From Ianthella basta (taxonomy: Eukaryota > Porifera > Demospongiae > Verongiida > Ianthellidae), in assembly GCA_964019415.1 (NCBI GenBank), contig OZ025878.1, positions 3,910,512 to 3,974,511 of the forward strand: a stretch of 64,000 nucleotides of DNA, given 5' to 3'. This document shows, one piece after another, positions 38,258-49,344 of the stretch. The notes under the pieces were generated by a model. That model ran no database searches, had not been told where the DNA came from, and saw only the letters and a list, made by a program, of their open reading frames with translations. Within the stretch, counting starts at the first letter, position 1. Every line of letters starts with the position of its first letter. The position numbers were made by a program, and so were the translations under genes.

Positions 38258-39404
38258 TTCAGGGTAAACACCTGGACGTAATGTCACTGCAGCCAACATT
38301 TGCAGTTCATGGCCAGTACCTCCATAATGCTCATATGCTGGTACCTGCAGCTGGTGGCTGTCCGAGTGCGCTTTGTGTCTCTGTACAAGTGTAGTGAACG
38401 AGTGTGAGCATGTGAGCTTACAATCCTAAGATGGCAGACTGCTTGACCACAGTCCATTGGACTGAATACCCAGTGTCATGGGAATAAGCAGCAGTGTATC
38501 CATCGGTAGTACCCATACAGTTCCCTATGCACTAGTGCACTTGTGAACAAGTGCATCCAGAGGTAATCCATGCATGTGACTGTAGTGAGTCTAGCAACAC
38601 AACCAATAAAAGGAAATACTCTAGCATTACCATTGCATGTCCAGGACACAGTCACTTCCACTTAGAGCTCAGGATAAAGACTCTTGGGGGAGCTCACAAA
38701 TTTTGTGCACTGTAGTTTATATGCACAATTACTTTGCAGTAGTGGTTTATTGCTTGGATCACATCTTTCCTAAATCGTAATGTCAGTTAAATAATTAATG
38801 CTTTTGCACTAAACCCAGGCAAATGACACTGTGAGATAATTGCTAATGGCAATTGGTCAGTTTTGGTCATTCTGTCACTTGATGAGTGCTTCACTGTTCT
38901 TGGTTGTAAAGAAATGTAAGCTTAAATGGCTGCATTAATGGTTTATGGTCAGCTCTGCAGCATATTACTGTACAATGCAGAAACACAGCAGAAGCAAGAC
39001 ATATTCATTGTAGACAGTATATACACAATGTAAGCAAGATAGGTGTGTGCACAGACAGCGAAATGCAGATAATTTGCACAATCATGCACTTACATACATT
39101 GAGGATGCCAAAAGGTCTCCCCTAGACATCATTAATGTTAATGGCAGGCTACAGTTGAATGCAGGTTGAGGCTACAGTATGGTATAGCCCATTGTGGTGT
39201 ATTAATAAGTACTTACTATTTGGGGTGTATGTGAAGCATTAATGTAAACAGTTTAATATCTTTGTTGCAAACAAAAGACAACGTTGTAAACTACACATGG
39301 TAGTAAAGAGAGGGGGAGAGGAAAATGGCAGTGCGCCAGTCCAGAGCCAGCCACCTCCAGATCCATAGCTGACCTTTTATAGGAATGGATCAATAGCTGC
39401 TGAC

Positions 39405-39500
39405 AGTGACAAGTGGTTCAGCTGCTAAAGAGTCAGATGTAGAACTGGAGGTCACTAGCTCTGGTCCAGTTTACTGTGATTTTTTCCCTCCCCCTCTCTT
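39405..39500 (+). mobile_element. tRNA-derived SINE-like unit
   Basis: The stretch has an A-box-like TGGTTCAGCTGCTA at 39413-39426 and a degenerate B-box-like GCTCTGGTCC at 39458-39467, about 32 nt apart, followed by a T/C-rich tail. This spacing fits an RNA polymerase III promoter of a tRNA-related SINE. The B box is eroded, so activity is doubtful. Confidence 0.4.
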
Positions 39501-39946
39501 TCCTACTATAATTATGCAATTCACAACTTTGTCCTTCGTTCGCTATTATATGCTAACATCTATATTGGCAGTCCCATATGAAAGTGGTATTAAAATGTGC
39601 TGAGCCTGTGTGTTTTCAGTGACTGGATGTGGAAATTTGTAGTGGCCTTCAAAAGAACAAGTTCCAAATTATTACCAATGTACTTCATGCCTTCATGGAA
39701 TCAGATTTACGAACTAAGAGAGTAAGCAATGAAACTAAGAGTACGAACACAAGGTGTAGAGATTGGGTTTGTGAGAACTAAGTCATGTGAAAGCCTTTCC
39801 TACGTACCACAGCATTTGCACACAGAAGAATTGTGCACTTGCAAGAATCGGTTATTTTGGCTGGTCAGCGAGGATACCAGGGCATGTGACAACCTCCCAC
39901 CTCAAACAGTCAATATAGCGTCAACACTGATGGACTTACTGTAGCA

Positions 39947-40105
39947 ATGAGCCTCTACAACATTATCAACTTCTCGGAGTACGCCAATGAGAGCACAGCT
40001 TGCAAGCAGAAGGATTGCAGGGAGGGGCTAGCCAGGTATAGTAACGACCTGAGCTTCCTCACCAAGTATAGAAGGTACAGGATCATCCCCAATCTGTCCA
40101 ATTAG
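39947..40105 (+). CDS. Small open frame, function unknown
   Basis: ATG 39947 to TAG 40103-40105 gives 52 residues (MSLYNIINFSEYANESTACK, later LSFLTKYRRYRIIPNLSN). Composition looks protein-like, but there is no recognisable domain and no second copy. It could be an exon remnant or a chance frame. Confidence 0.2.
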   Translation: MSLYNIINFSEYANESTACKQKDCREGLARYSNDLSFLTKYRRYRIIPNLSN

Positions 40106-41738
40106 CTTGACCAAGGCAAAGATCATTGCAAAGAGGTCTAGCAAGGCTCACATACAGGAAAGGATTGGAGAAATTACAGACATGTGACGCAGTGATGCTA
40201 CTACAAAGCACCACACGACTGGAAGCAGACCTGTCCCAGTCATTAGACACCAACCAACACACCCACATTTAATTACAACTTTTGATTGATCCACTCCCCT
40301 ACATATAAATTATGTAGTTTCATTGGCCAAGCACTTTTACACTTAATTATTATAGAATCTGATCGCTCACCTTCAGTCATTGCCTTCGCCAGCTAATTAA
40401 TGCTAGAGAGTTGACTTAAAACAATATTTCACTGAGCAAACTAGTGAATGGACCCAACACCCACCACATGACCCTTCTGTTCAACATGTGGAATAGGAAT
40501 ACAACAATACAGTTAGCATGACATACTAAAAGGAGTATTCACTAACAAACATTAAATTCATTTTTGTGTATGTTTAGGTAAATCCTATGCTGACGGGTAG
40601 TTTTAGAAGCATGGAACTAACAGTGATGAAATTCTGAATAGGAGCTACTGCTTCTCAATACATAATTATACATCAATCAGGTATTATTAGCACACTTGAG
40701 AAATTATCCAGGGTAAGCCTCTCTGTCTCAAATCAATAAGCAATTAACCACACCTTTCACGTTGCTCATTGTGTAAGAGAGCCCAGTTTGTGCAAGTGGA
40801 AGAGGAGGAACTCTTTGAGTAAGACAATCACAACTTACAGCACAACCTCCACATCATTCACCAACTTACTCACTAAAATGGAATCACTGTTGCATCTGTC
40901 TTCTATCTAGTCAACCCCGCTCTGGTTTTCCAATTTGGGAGACCATTCTTTGCGCTGGCTCATCGATTACAACGGAGCAAGTGTGGCACAGCTCGGGGAT
41001 CCCCCGAGGACTGTTATGACGTCAACAAAATGGAGGGCGATTAACAACAGGTGAACAGTGATTGAAATGCAATTAGCGTGTGCTATACTCACCCAACTGG
41101 TTCGGCACGATTGTAAACGTTCTTGTACTCAATTCGTATTGAGACGATCAAGGTAAGATATCTTTAGTTTTACCCTAGTGGTACAGGTGCCCGCAGGTCT
41201 GCTGGATTTGGAATGTGTCCCGGACGCATTTCAACGTAGCTGTGTTACGTCACCGCACGTACAAAGAGACATGAAGGTTTAGCGACTTGATGGGGTAAGT
41301 ACTGAGTCAGGACCAGGTGTATGCATTGTCTTATGTTACAGCTGCATGAGTTAGGCAACATAAGATCTGTTCTTTAATTATGGTGCATTGTCACTATTGA
41401 GGGGTACTGCTGTACTGAGACTAATGGAATACAAATACCTAACAAGTGCACTATAGATGTTTACTTAGTTTGGCATATTCATAGGTTTACCGTTAGTGTA
41501 TGTTCACCTATTGGAGCAATCCATTTAACACTCTGCAACTTCAGCCGGTGTAGTCACCCTAATCACTAAGTATCACAAATGTCATCTCTTGCTTACAATT
41601 GTTGTGGCATTGAGCCCTTCAACCTAGTGTGGTGTGCATTCATTCCATGTAGTACTACATGCATGGTGGGTGGTGGTCTCAATCAGTGGTGCGCTTGGAG
41701 ACAATGATAGCTGGTAGGTTGTTTCTGTAGTGTTAAGA

Positions 41739-41864
<126 letters not shown>

Positions 41865-42288
41865 GCAGGTGTATGTGTTTGTATGTGTATACAAGCGTGC
41901 ATGTGTCTGTATGCATAATTTCAGAAAGGCTGACTGTCTGTTAGCAGTAAAACTGTGGTGTTTCTCACTATGCTCTAGCGCTTGCTATACATAGAATGTG
42001 CTATTTCAAGTTTTCATTCCATCAAAGTTACAAAGAAGCTTCAAAATGGCTTTCATATACCTAGGCATTTTACTTATGTCCTCAATGTACTTGCATACTG
42101 TTGGCAGTGTTGTGCCTAATAGCTAATCAGCGAGCCCAGCACTCTTGTAGCTTCCTTTCAACATGTGGTTTGTGGAACTTTGTTGATGAGACAGCTCATG
42201 CACCAGCTAGCAGTCACGCTGTAATCAGTAATTGAGTTTGGTTGCTTACTGTTCAGATGAAGTGAGGGCTTCTCAGCTGGTGCAGGCA

Positions 42289-42405
42289 TGAGAAAGGGGT
42301 TGGTTGTCCAAATACCAGTTTGATGCAACATAGTTTGAAACTGTGCCAGATTTGAAAACGCTTTGGATCAAGCTGGTATTTGGAGAACTAACCCCTTTTT
42401 CATCT
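42289..42405. mobile_element. Short inverted-repeat element (MITE-like)
   Basis: The left arm (gaaaggggttggttgtccaa, then ataccag) is mirrored by the right arm (ctggtatttggagaactaac, then ccctttttc) with a few mismatches and a central loop of about 40 bp. No flanking target duplication is obvious. Confidence 0.5.
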
Positions 42406-43775
42406 GTTCAGACATTTTGGTAAGCTGTGGCTGTGGCCACTCCATAAGTATATTGTGAATTGCATTTGTTTTACTCAAGCTTGTGCATAATGCAGCAGGT
42501 CTGTGGTGGGAGTTAAGGAGTATTTATAACTGGTATAGTGTGTTCATTGGTATAATCACGTGTTTGCTGGATATATTGGTATGTAAAATGGAAATTGCTG
42601 TGGATAATGGTTATTGTTGCATGAGAGGCACACTGTGTCAGCAGCAGTGTCTAGGCATGCAAGTGATGTAAATGTTTCTTTGCAGTTGCATGGTTGGTGG
42701 TGAGGGCTCAGGATTTATATGTACGTATTTGTGTGTGTGTGTCTGTGGTACTTAGCCCTCCATTCTCCACCATATGTCCCAATGCCAATCCCTTTATTCA
42801 CTCATCTCTGTTGCTGTAGGTCTTTGTTGCACTGGTACCTTTTAACCATCGTTGCTAATTATGTGTGATTAGTGCACATGAGACTGATTAGCAGATCAGC
42901 TACTGCACTATGGTTCCCTTGTGATGTATGTGGGTTCTTGAACAACATTGTGTTCATGTTGTTTGGGGTAGTAGGCACAAGGTTTCAGCCTTTGACTGAC
43001 ATTCATTGCTCCATTGATTTTGGAGGTAAGGTTTATCACCATACCATATTAGCGCACAGCTGTAGATTCTGTCCATTATAGTAGAGGTCTATTGAATTCG
43101 TACTGCATAAATTCCTAACACAGTGTAGGGCAGTCCTGATGATGGAAATATTTACGTAGATGCCATTAGCTGTGCCTATTGAAGCATCTCTTTATATAAT
43201 TATGGTATCAAGGAGGAGCATATGGGTTGGGAGCATAAGGAAAGGAAATATGATCATGATTTGCTTCATGGTCCATATATCAATCCATGACCTTATCCTC
43301 CTCCTTGCTATTATATGGAGATTTGCAGAAAGTTTGATACAATGTCATTTCATTTTGCACAAGCCTCTCAGCTGGACCTACATGTTCTCATACCTCTTTC
43401 CAATCTCTCTATTCACCAGAACCATTCACCTACTTCAGCTATACACACTGCTAGACTTTTCCTCTTCCAGACTGTCTTGATCACGACTCTACTGGCTGTT
43501 GATTGCTTGCACTTGCACATGCTGAATAACACCATCAACAGCTATTCCTCAACCAGAGTGTCAGGCAAACTGTGATACAAAGTATCCTGCTGGAGCCCAC
43601 CTTCTTGAGAGGAGTTCTTGCTAGCTGAAATCTGGATGTATACCATTTAATATCTAAATCTGCAAAGTTACCAGAGATGCTGGTAGGTACATAGCTAGCT
43701 AGCTATAATGACTCTTTTTGTTCCACCTAGCTAAATGTTGCTAGATTAAAGGATAATTGCTGTGTAGAAATGGTT

Positions 43776-44050
43776 GAGAAGGAAAGGCTAATAAGCATAA
43801 GCACAGCAAGGCCCAATGGAAGGAGCTATGTCCGAAGACCTTAAAGGCAATCTATTGAAACAAGTCACGATCGGTGTCGTTACTGTTCGTAGACCTTTGA
43901 AATGACTTTGGGCTGCAAAGAAAGTGGCGCCGCCAGCAATCGAACCCAAGACATCTGGCTTTAGCTGCAGACAGATTGCCTTTAAGGTCTTCGGACGTAG
44001 CCCCTTCCATCAGGCCTTGCTGTGCTTATGCTTATTATCCTTTCCTTCTC
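43776..44050. mobile_element. 275-bp inverted-repeat element with a B-box-like core
   Basis: Arms of about 80 bp (gagaaggaaaggctaataag at the left end, its complement at the right end) enclose a core that on the minus strand contains GGGTTCGATTGC, close to the polymerase III B box GGTTCGANTCC. It could be two SINE copies in head-to-head arrangement or a foldback element. Confidence 0.55.
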
Positions 44051-45207
44051 TAGCTAAATGTTTGCATAAAGATGGCTCACCCTGTTATCCCTAACTTGTA
44101 TCATTAGCTATATAGCTACTTGTAGGACACTGCAGGTCCTATGCAAACTCCTGCAGAAAAGGGCAATTTTCAGCTCACTATGCATAACAATGCTCTTGAT
44201 TAATGTAGAATTGTATGCAGTGATTATGCTAGCACTGCTTCACAAGGCATAATTGTGAGCATTGCCCATGATGGGCTGTAGCTATTTTTTTTCCAAAATT
44301 CATTCTTATGTGATGGTAAGTACATTTATGCTGCTTTATTTCTTTGCTACATGTATGGACTAAAACAATTAGGCCATAATACATACTGTCTTTCCCACAA
44401 ATGATATATGTATAAATCTGCATAGTTGTTATATAGACTGTATTGCTTGCTAGAGGCCTTACTGCACACACTGTACACCATTCACACCTGTTGTGTGTTT
44501 GTAGTGCACAAGGAGCTTATTAGTGAGCCAGGTGTTGCCTTTCATGTGTAAGGGCTCCTGCTGGTCAGAGCACACAGCTGCTGCATGTGTTTGGACCATA
44601 CTGTATGTGTGCATGGCTTCATTCTTTGTCTGACCCTGCACTCATTAATTGGATTTGGAATTCTTTGTCGGCAATGGTGTTACCCTTGCAGGCTGCACAG
44701 CAGTCTGTCTGTCTACTAGTGGAGGGCACTTAGAGTTCTTTGCATAAATGCATGGTATGATGCCAATGTTTGTTAAGATTCGTGGAAATGCATGTAGATG
44801 TAGTCTGTATAGAGGATTGTCATTAACTATTTGTATCGGGACTGTGTGTGTACATCTTTGCTAAGCAAACCATGACATGCATAAGTTAAGTGCTGAAGCT
44901 GCTTACGTACTGCAGTAGAATACAACAGATTGTTGTGTGTGTTCAGAGAGGCTATCACTTGACTGATAACCTTCACAGTATGTGAAATATCTGGACAACT
45001 GTAATGAGAAATGAGAGGGAGGGGGGTGGAGGTGTCCTTAGGCTGACTGCCCACTACGTATGCCATTGGCTAAATATGTGTTTGTACTACCTCGTGAAAC
45101 AGTGTGGTAACAGGTTTCTTCTACTTGCTATGTTTCATAAACTACTGCAGTCAGGGAAGAAGAAATAGAAATTACAGTTTAATAACACATCCTCACATCT
45201 GCTACTG

Positions 45208-46134
45208 TCTGACAGCTTTCCAACACCGTCATTGCCTGCATTAGCGCACTACGTGCCATGCCCACTGACAGATTGTTTGCATCTAACACATAATTAATAG
45301 AGAGAACTTGTGACACGTAATTGCTGATGGCTATCCTCCATACTGATTGCATCTTAATTGATTAGCATGAATCATGATAACATTAGCTGTGCCATTTACC
45401 ACTGTTAGTGAGTACATGTTTGGTACCTCAGCTATCTCTGACATTGCATGATATGAATGTAAGGCATAGGCATGGTCTGCCTGAACAGGATTCTTGGAAT
45501 AGCAGGTGCACTCTGCACATTGTAGACGGCTTCATGCCATTTCACATGACCTCTCATACAATGCCACTAATTACGTATCAGTCGAAACTCAATTACTGAC
45601 TGCAGCGTGACTGCTACCTGTGAAGCCTGGTGCATGAAGGACTCCCACAGCAATATGAGCTGTTTCATCAGTTCCACAAACCACATGTTGAAAGGAAGCT
45701 ACATGAGAGTGTTTGGTTCACTGCCAACAGTGCACAAATACAGTAATGAGATTGAGCAAGAAACCTGGTGTATGAAAGCCATTTCAACAGGTCTGCGCAA
45801 AATAGATTGAATTTCTTTTGGGAATACGTGTATCATTCTGTACACTGTAAACATCGGAGTCAAGTCACTTAACATCTGAAGCTCACAACCTCTATCTGAC
45901 TGTTAGTAGACGTCTGTTAGACTCCTTCTGCATGAACCCTAATGCAAGTGTCAAAGCATGGCACAGCTAATGCTGTAATGCTCATGCGAATAAGTTTAGA
46001 TTTAATCACTATGGAGGATTTCAGCAACAATTACAAATCAACAAGTGCTCACTGTGTGTTATAAGCAAGTGATGTGTCAATGGGCATGGCACATAGTGCA
46101 GACGGTGCTGGTGTTGGAAAGCAGTCTGACAGGT
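45208..46134. repeat. Large (0.9 kb) imperfect inverted repeat
   Basis: The left part (ctgacagctttccaacaccg, later catgcccac, later cattagctgtgcc) reappears in reverse complement at the right (ggcacagctaatg, gggcatgg, ggtgttggaaagcagtctg). The middle contains a piece related to 42045-42215. No coding content. Confidence 0.5.
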
Positions 46135-48194
46135 CATGTTAAAATGTGTAGTTAGCAAATCCCTGTATCCATAGGTACATGAACTCTGTTATACATACAC
46201 ACCTAGTATTGCTTGCTAAAGGCCCTTCCTACATTGCTCAATGCCTCTGCTGGGTCTCATTAGTGCACAAGGGGCCTATTAGTGGGCCTGGTACTGCAAT
46301 ATGGTTTCCTTTTGATGTGTAAGGTATCAGTATCAGTATCAGAAATGATTACTTAGCCCAATGTGCTACTTCTCAGGGTTCTTGTGGTCGGCTCACACAG
46401 CTGCTGTTGTTAGGACCATGTGTGCGCATGTCTTGCCATATAATATTACTGAGGTGTGAAGTGAAGGTTGATATACAGCCCGACTGAACAATACATTAAA
46501 TGATATAGTGTAGGGCACTGACCTTCCTCTTAACATCTTTGTGACCGCCAACACCTGCACCACTCGATATCTCAAATACAAAATTTTGGCCCTGTCCTTA
46601 ACCACAGAATTGCACAATCATCATACAATATGTAGTGCAGTTTTTGAATGCAATAAGCTGGCAATACATATGCCATAGTGAGCATGCGGTATCAGCAGTA
46701 ACCAAGCTGGCAATCTTCATTTATTTACTTCACTCGCCATTCCTCTTCACTCCTGCAACTATTTGCGTCTTTCTCTCTCCATCTCTCCTTCCCTCCCCAT
46801 ATTTTCAAGATGCAATTATTCTGTAGTTGGCATGTTGAGCTTATTTCAATCTGCTAATGTTTGATTCTCCCTTACATATTGATGGTGTGCCTCATGTTTA
46901 TGTTATCATACTGACTATGCATATACATTGTCACTGTACAGTAGCTGTAGGGTTTTATACATTTTATACTACATATTGTGTATGCATTTGTGAACTGTTA
47001 GCAGTTTACTTGCTTTATTTCACATGTGGTCAAAAGTGTAGTTTTGAACTGCTTACATTCCTCAAATAAGCTTTGTGTGAAGATTATTCTAGTCAGACCC
47101 ATGCAAAATTCTGTGCATGCACTCACAAATGTCTATCAGAGAGTAAACTGGTGCGCATGTGTGAACATGCTCACCTTATGCTATGCATGCAGTCTACCTA
47201 CTTATATTAATTTTCTACAGAATAACAAGAGCTTCAGCCTAATGAAATGACATAAATAATAATCTGTGCAATAAGATTCTTCATCCTAAAGCCAAATGTT
47301 CATAGAGGTACATACAGCAATACATTGGAATATTTGTACTTTGCAGCCAAACTAGTCAGTCCTTGGCTGAGCAGCCTCTGCCGCAAGCTGCGGGGCATGA
47401 GTAATAATAGCAGTGACATTACATGTAGCTAGGCATTATCTTCCCTCATTGATGAAGGTAAGGGGAGTTGCTGTTTCTCAAGCAAACAAATAGAAGGACA
47501 ATAGAATGGACAAAGTTCGCTGTTTGACCACAGAGGTCTTTGTCAGTTGCAAAACTAATGAAGAGGGTGAGCCTCTATGACATGGCAAGTATTAGTCATA
47601 GCACACTTAAGTGTGATGCATAATTGATATCTACCTGAGGCTGAATTCTTAAGGCCAAGCATAGATATCACTTGACATTACATCTTATATAGTATGGTAA
47701 AGTTAATTATTTCATGTCAAGTTCAAGTGTAACATATAGCAAATTATCACACTTAAGAAACTGCCTGATTGTCAAAGTAACTTATAATTTTGTAATATTT
47801 AGTTAAAAGCTACCAAAATGTCCGAACACGTGAACTTTTGGCTGGTATGAAGGGAGTTGAGCATATCTGAGCTACTTCTATTCACTCTGGCCTATAACCA
47901 TACATGGTGTCCACTTGGGTGCACACAGTCTGAACCTGCTGAACATCTGCACTCACGCTCCATAATATCCCCCACTGCCTCTGCGTGTGCCATACAGCAA
48001 TGTCATGCACACTTTTGGACACATGTGATTAATGAATCATCTCTCTCAACTGATCAACATCTACAACAATAATACTGCACTGATGCTATGCTAGTGTCTG
48101 CTATAAATGGATAGGTCCTATTGTACTGTTTCTAGTTCTGCTAACACAACTCAGGTTTAGTATTATGATCAGTTGCATTCATGTAATCCAGGTA

Positions 48195-48457
48195 TCAATT
48201 GCACTGGGAGGTAAACATCTCGTACTTGTAATCTGGGTCAAAGAGGCCGCTCACAATGTATTCATTGTAGGTTCCTTGAATAACCGGGTCAGACAGGGAA
48301 GTAACTTCATACAGCAGCCCGCCCTGGGCATTACCAGAATACAGACACATCTGACTTTTCAGGTCCCAAGTGCGGGGAGACTTCCAAGCAAAGAACCTTC
48401 TTGTGCTGCCATCTGCAGCACTGACAGTGACAGCATAGTGTCTTGGATTAATTATGT
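48195..48457 (-). CDS. Diverged AF-like terminal exon on the minus strand
   Basis: After an acceptor (cacatttctcag) and in phase 1 the frame reads DIINPRHYAVTVSAADGSTR, WKSPRTWDLKSQMCLYSGNA, QGG, TSLSDPVIQGTYNEYIVSGL and FDPDYKYEMFTSQCN, stop TGA 48195-48197. The layout CLYxGNxQGG, 15-20 residues, xYIxxGLxDxxxKY, then a final Cys matches the terminal exon at 8854-9161 (CLYVGNSQGG, DYITTGLYDTKWKY, CP). The same phase-1 acceptor supports homology. This is the end of a further AF-like gene or a remnant. Upstream exons on the minus strand were not found before the divergent gene at 49281. Confidence 0.68.
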
Positions 48458-48582
48458 CTGAGAAATGTGCATATTAAACATAACAACCTTGTCCTGCAAG
48501 CATTAACAGACGGCTTCATCCTCCTTGTCTAAATTCAATATTTCTTCCATTCTCTGACACACAAAGTGCCCCATTGCAGAAA

Positions 48583-48830
48583 CTAAAAAGAATGAAAATG
48601 TTCTGCAAAAACTACTGGTGATGTAGGGCTTGCATAAAAGTACACAAACAAGGAATGCACAGTGGAGAATTCACCATTGTCCCTACATTCAAGAGTAGTA
48701 TTACGGTGCAACACTCCCTTTAGCGACAATGGTGAATGCTCCCTGTGTAATAGCCTTTCCTCGTTTCTGTACTTTTTATGCCAGCCCCACATCTTTAGTA
48801 TAATTATAGTTTTTATAGAAAATCTTCATT
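48583..48830. mobile_element. MITE family M, copy 1
   Basis: A hairpin-type element whose arms carry 'gtacacaaacaaggaatgca', 'cagtgga' and 'gtccctacatt' on one side and their complements, ending 'tgtactttttatgcc', on the other. Related elements lie at 50943-51172, 54381-54615 and 60105-60480. Confidence 0.65.
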
Positions 48831-49229
48831 CTTTCTAGTATAGGTAGAATGACTAGTGGTGGAAAGGGTAGAAAAAAAAGACTACGGCCTGTCGATATAA
48901 AAAACGAAATCAGGTGAAAGCAAGGTATTGCTTAGATGAGACATAGACTTACCTGCTGTGAGAGTTAGCTAGCTACATCCCCATCTGAAACTGAACTTCC
49001 TACATTCTCGGGCATTTCTGATTGTATTTGACCGCTGTCTACGATATTCAGATGTATCCGCCTTGCAGTTGGCATACCATTAGACTCACCTAGAGTTACA
49101 CTTTAGTCCTTGTCTGAATCGACAACCCTAGCACTCGTTGAGAGCCGGGTGCCCTATTTCTGATTTGTCCCGATCCTCAGAGGTCAAATTAAGTTTACAT
49201 AGCCGCGCGCCGCCCTTCCCTTGTGCGAG

Positions 49230-49237
49230 TATAAATA
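49230..49237 (+). promoter_or_regulatory. TATA box of the small Calx-beta-like gene
   Basis: TATAAATA in a GC-rich surrounding (cgcgcgccgccc just before) lies 44 bp upstream of the signal-peptide ATG at 49281. The spacing leaves room for a very short 5' UTR. Confidence 0.55.
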
Positions 49238-49280
49238 GTCCATTGGGCTGTGTCCTACTGTGTTGTCCTGCTGGGAAGCA

Positions 49281-49344
49281 ATGGAGATCATCTTCCTGTC
49301 GGTTGTCATACTTGCTGCAGTACCTGTATGCTCGGCTCAACCAA
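49281..49344 (+). CDS. Signal-peptide exon of the Calx-beta-like gene
   Basis: ATG 49281 starts a 21-codon hydrophobic leader ending CSAQP, and the donor gtgagt follows in phase 1. The TATA box at 49230-49237 and the leader's quality make this a convincing first coding exon. Confidence 0.65.

Noticed and set aside
43935-43965. tRNA gene suspected from GGGTTCGATTGC
   Set aside because: No complete cloverleaf: the T stem does not pair, and acceptor and D arms are missing. It is at best a SINE core.
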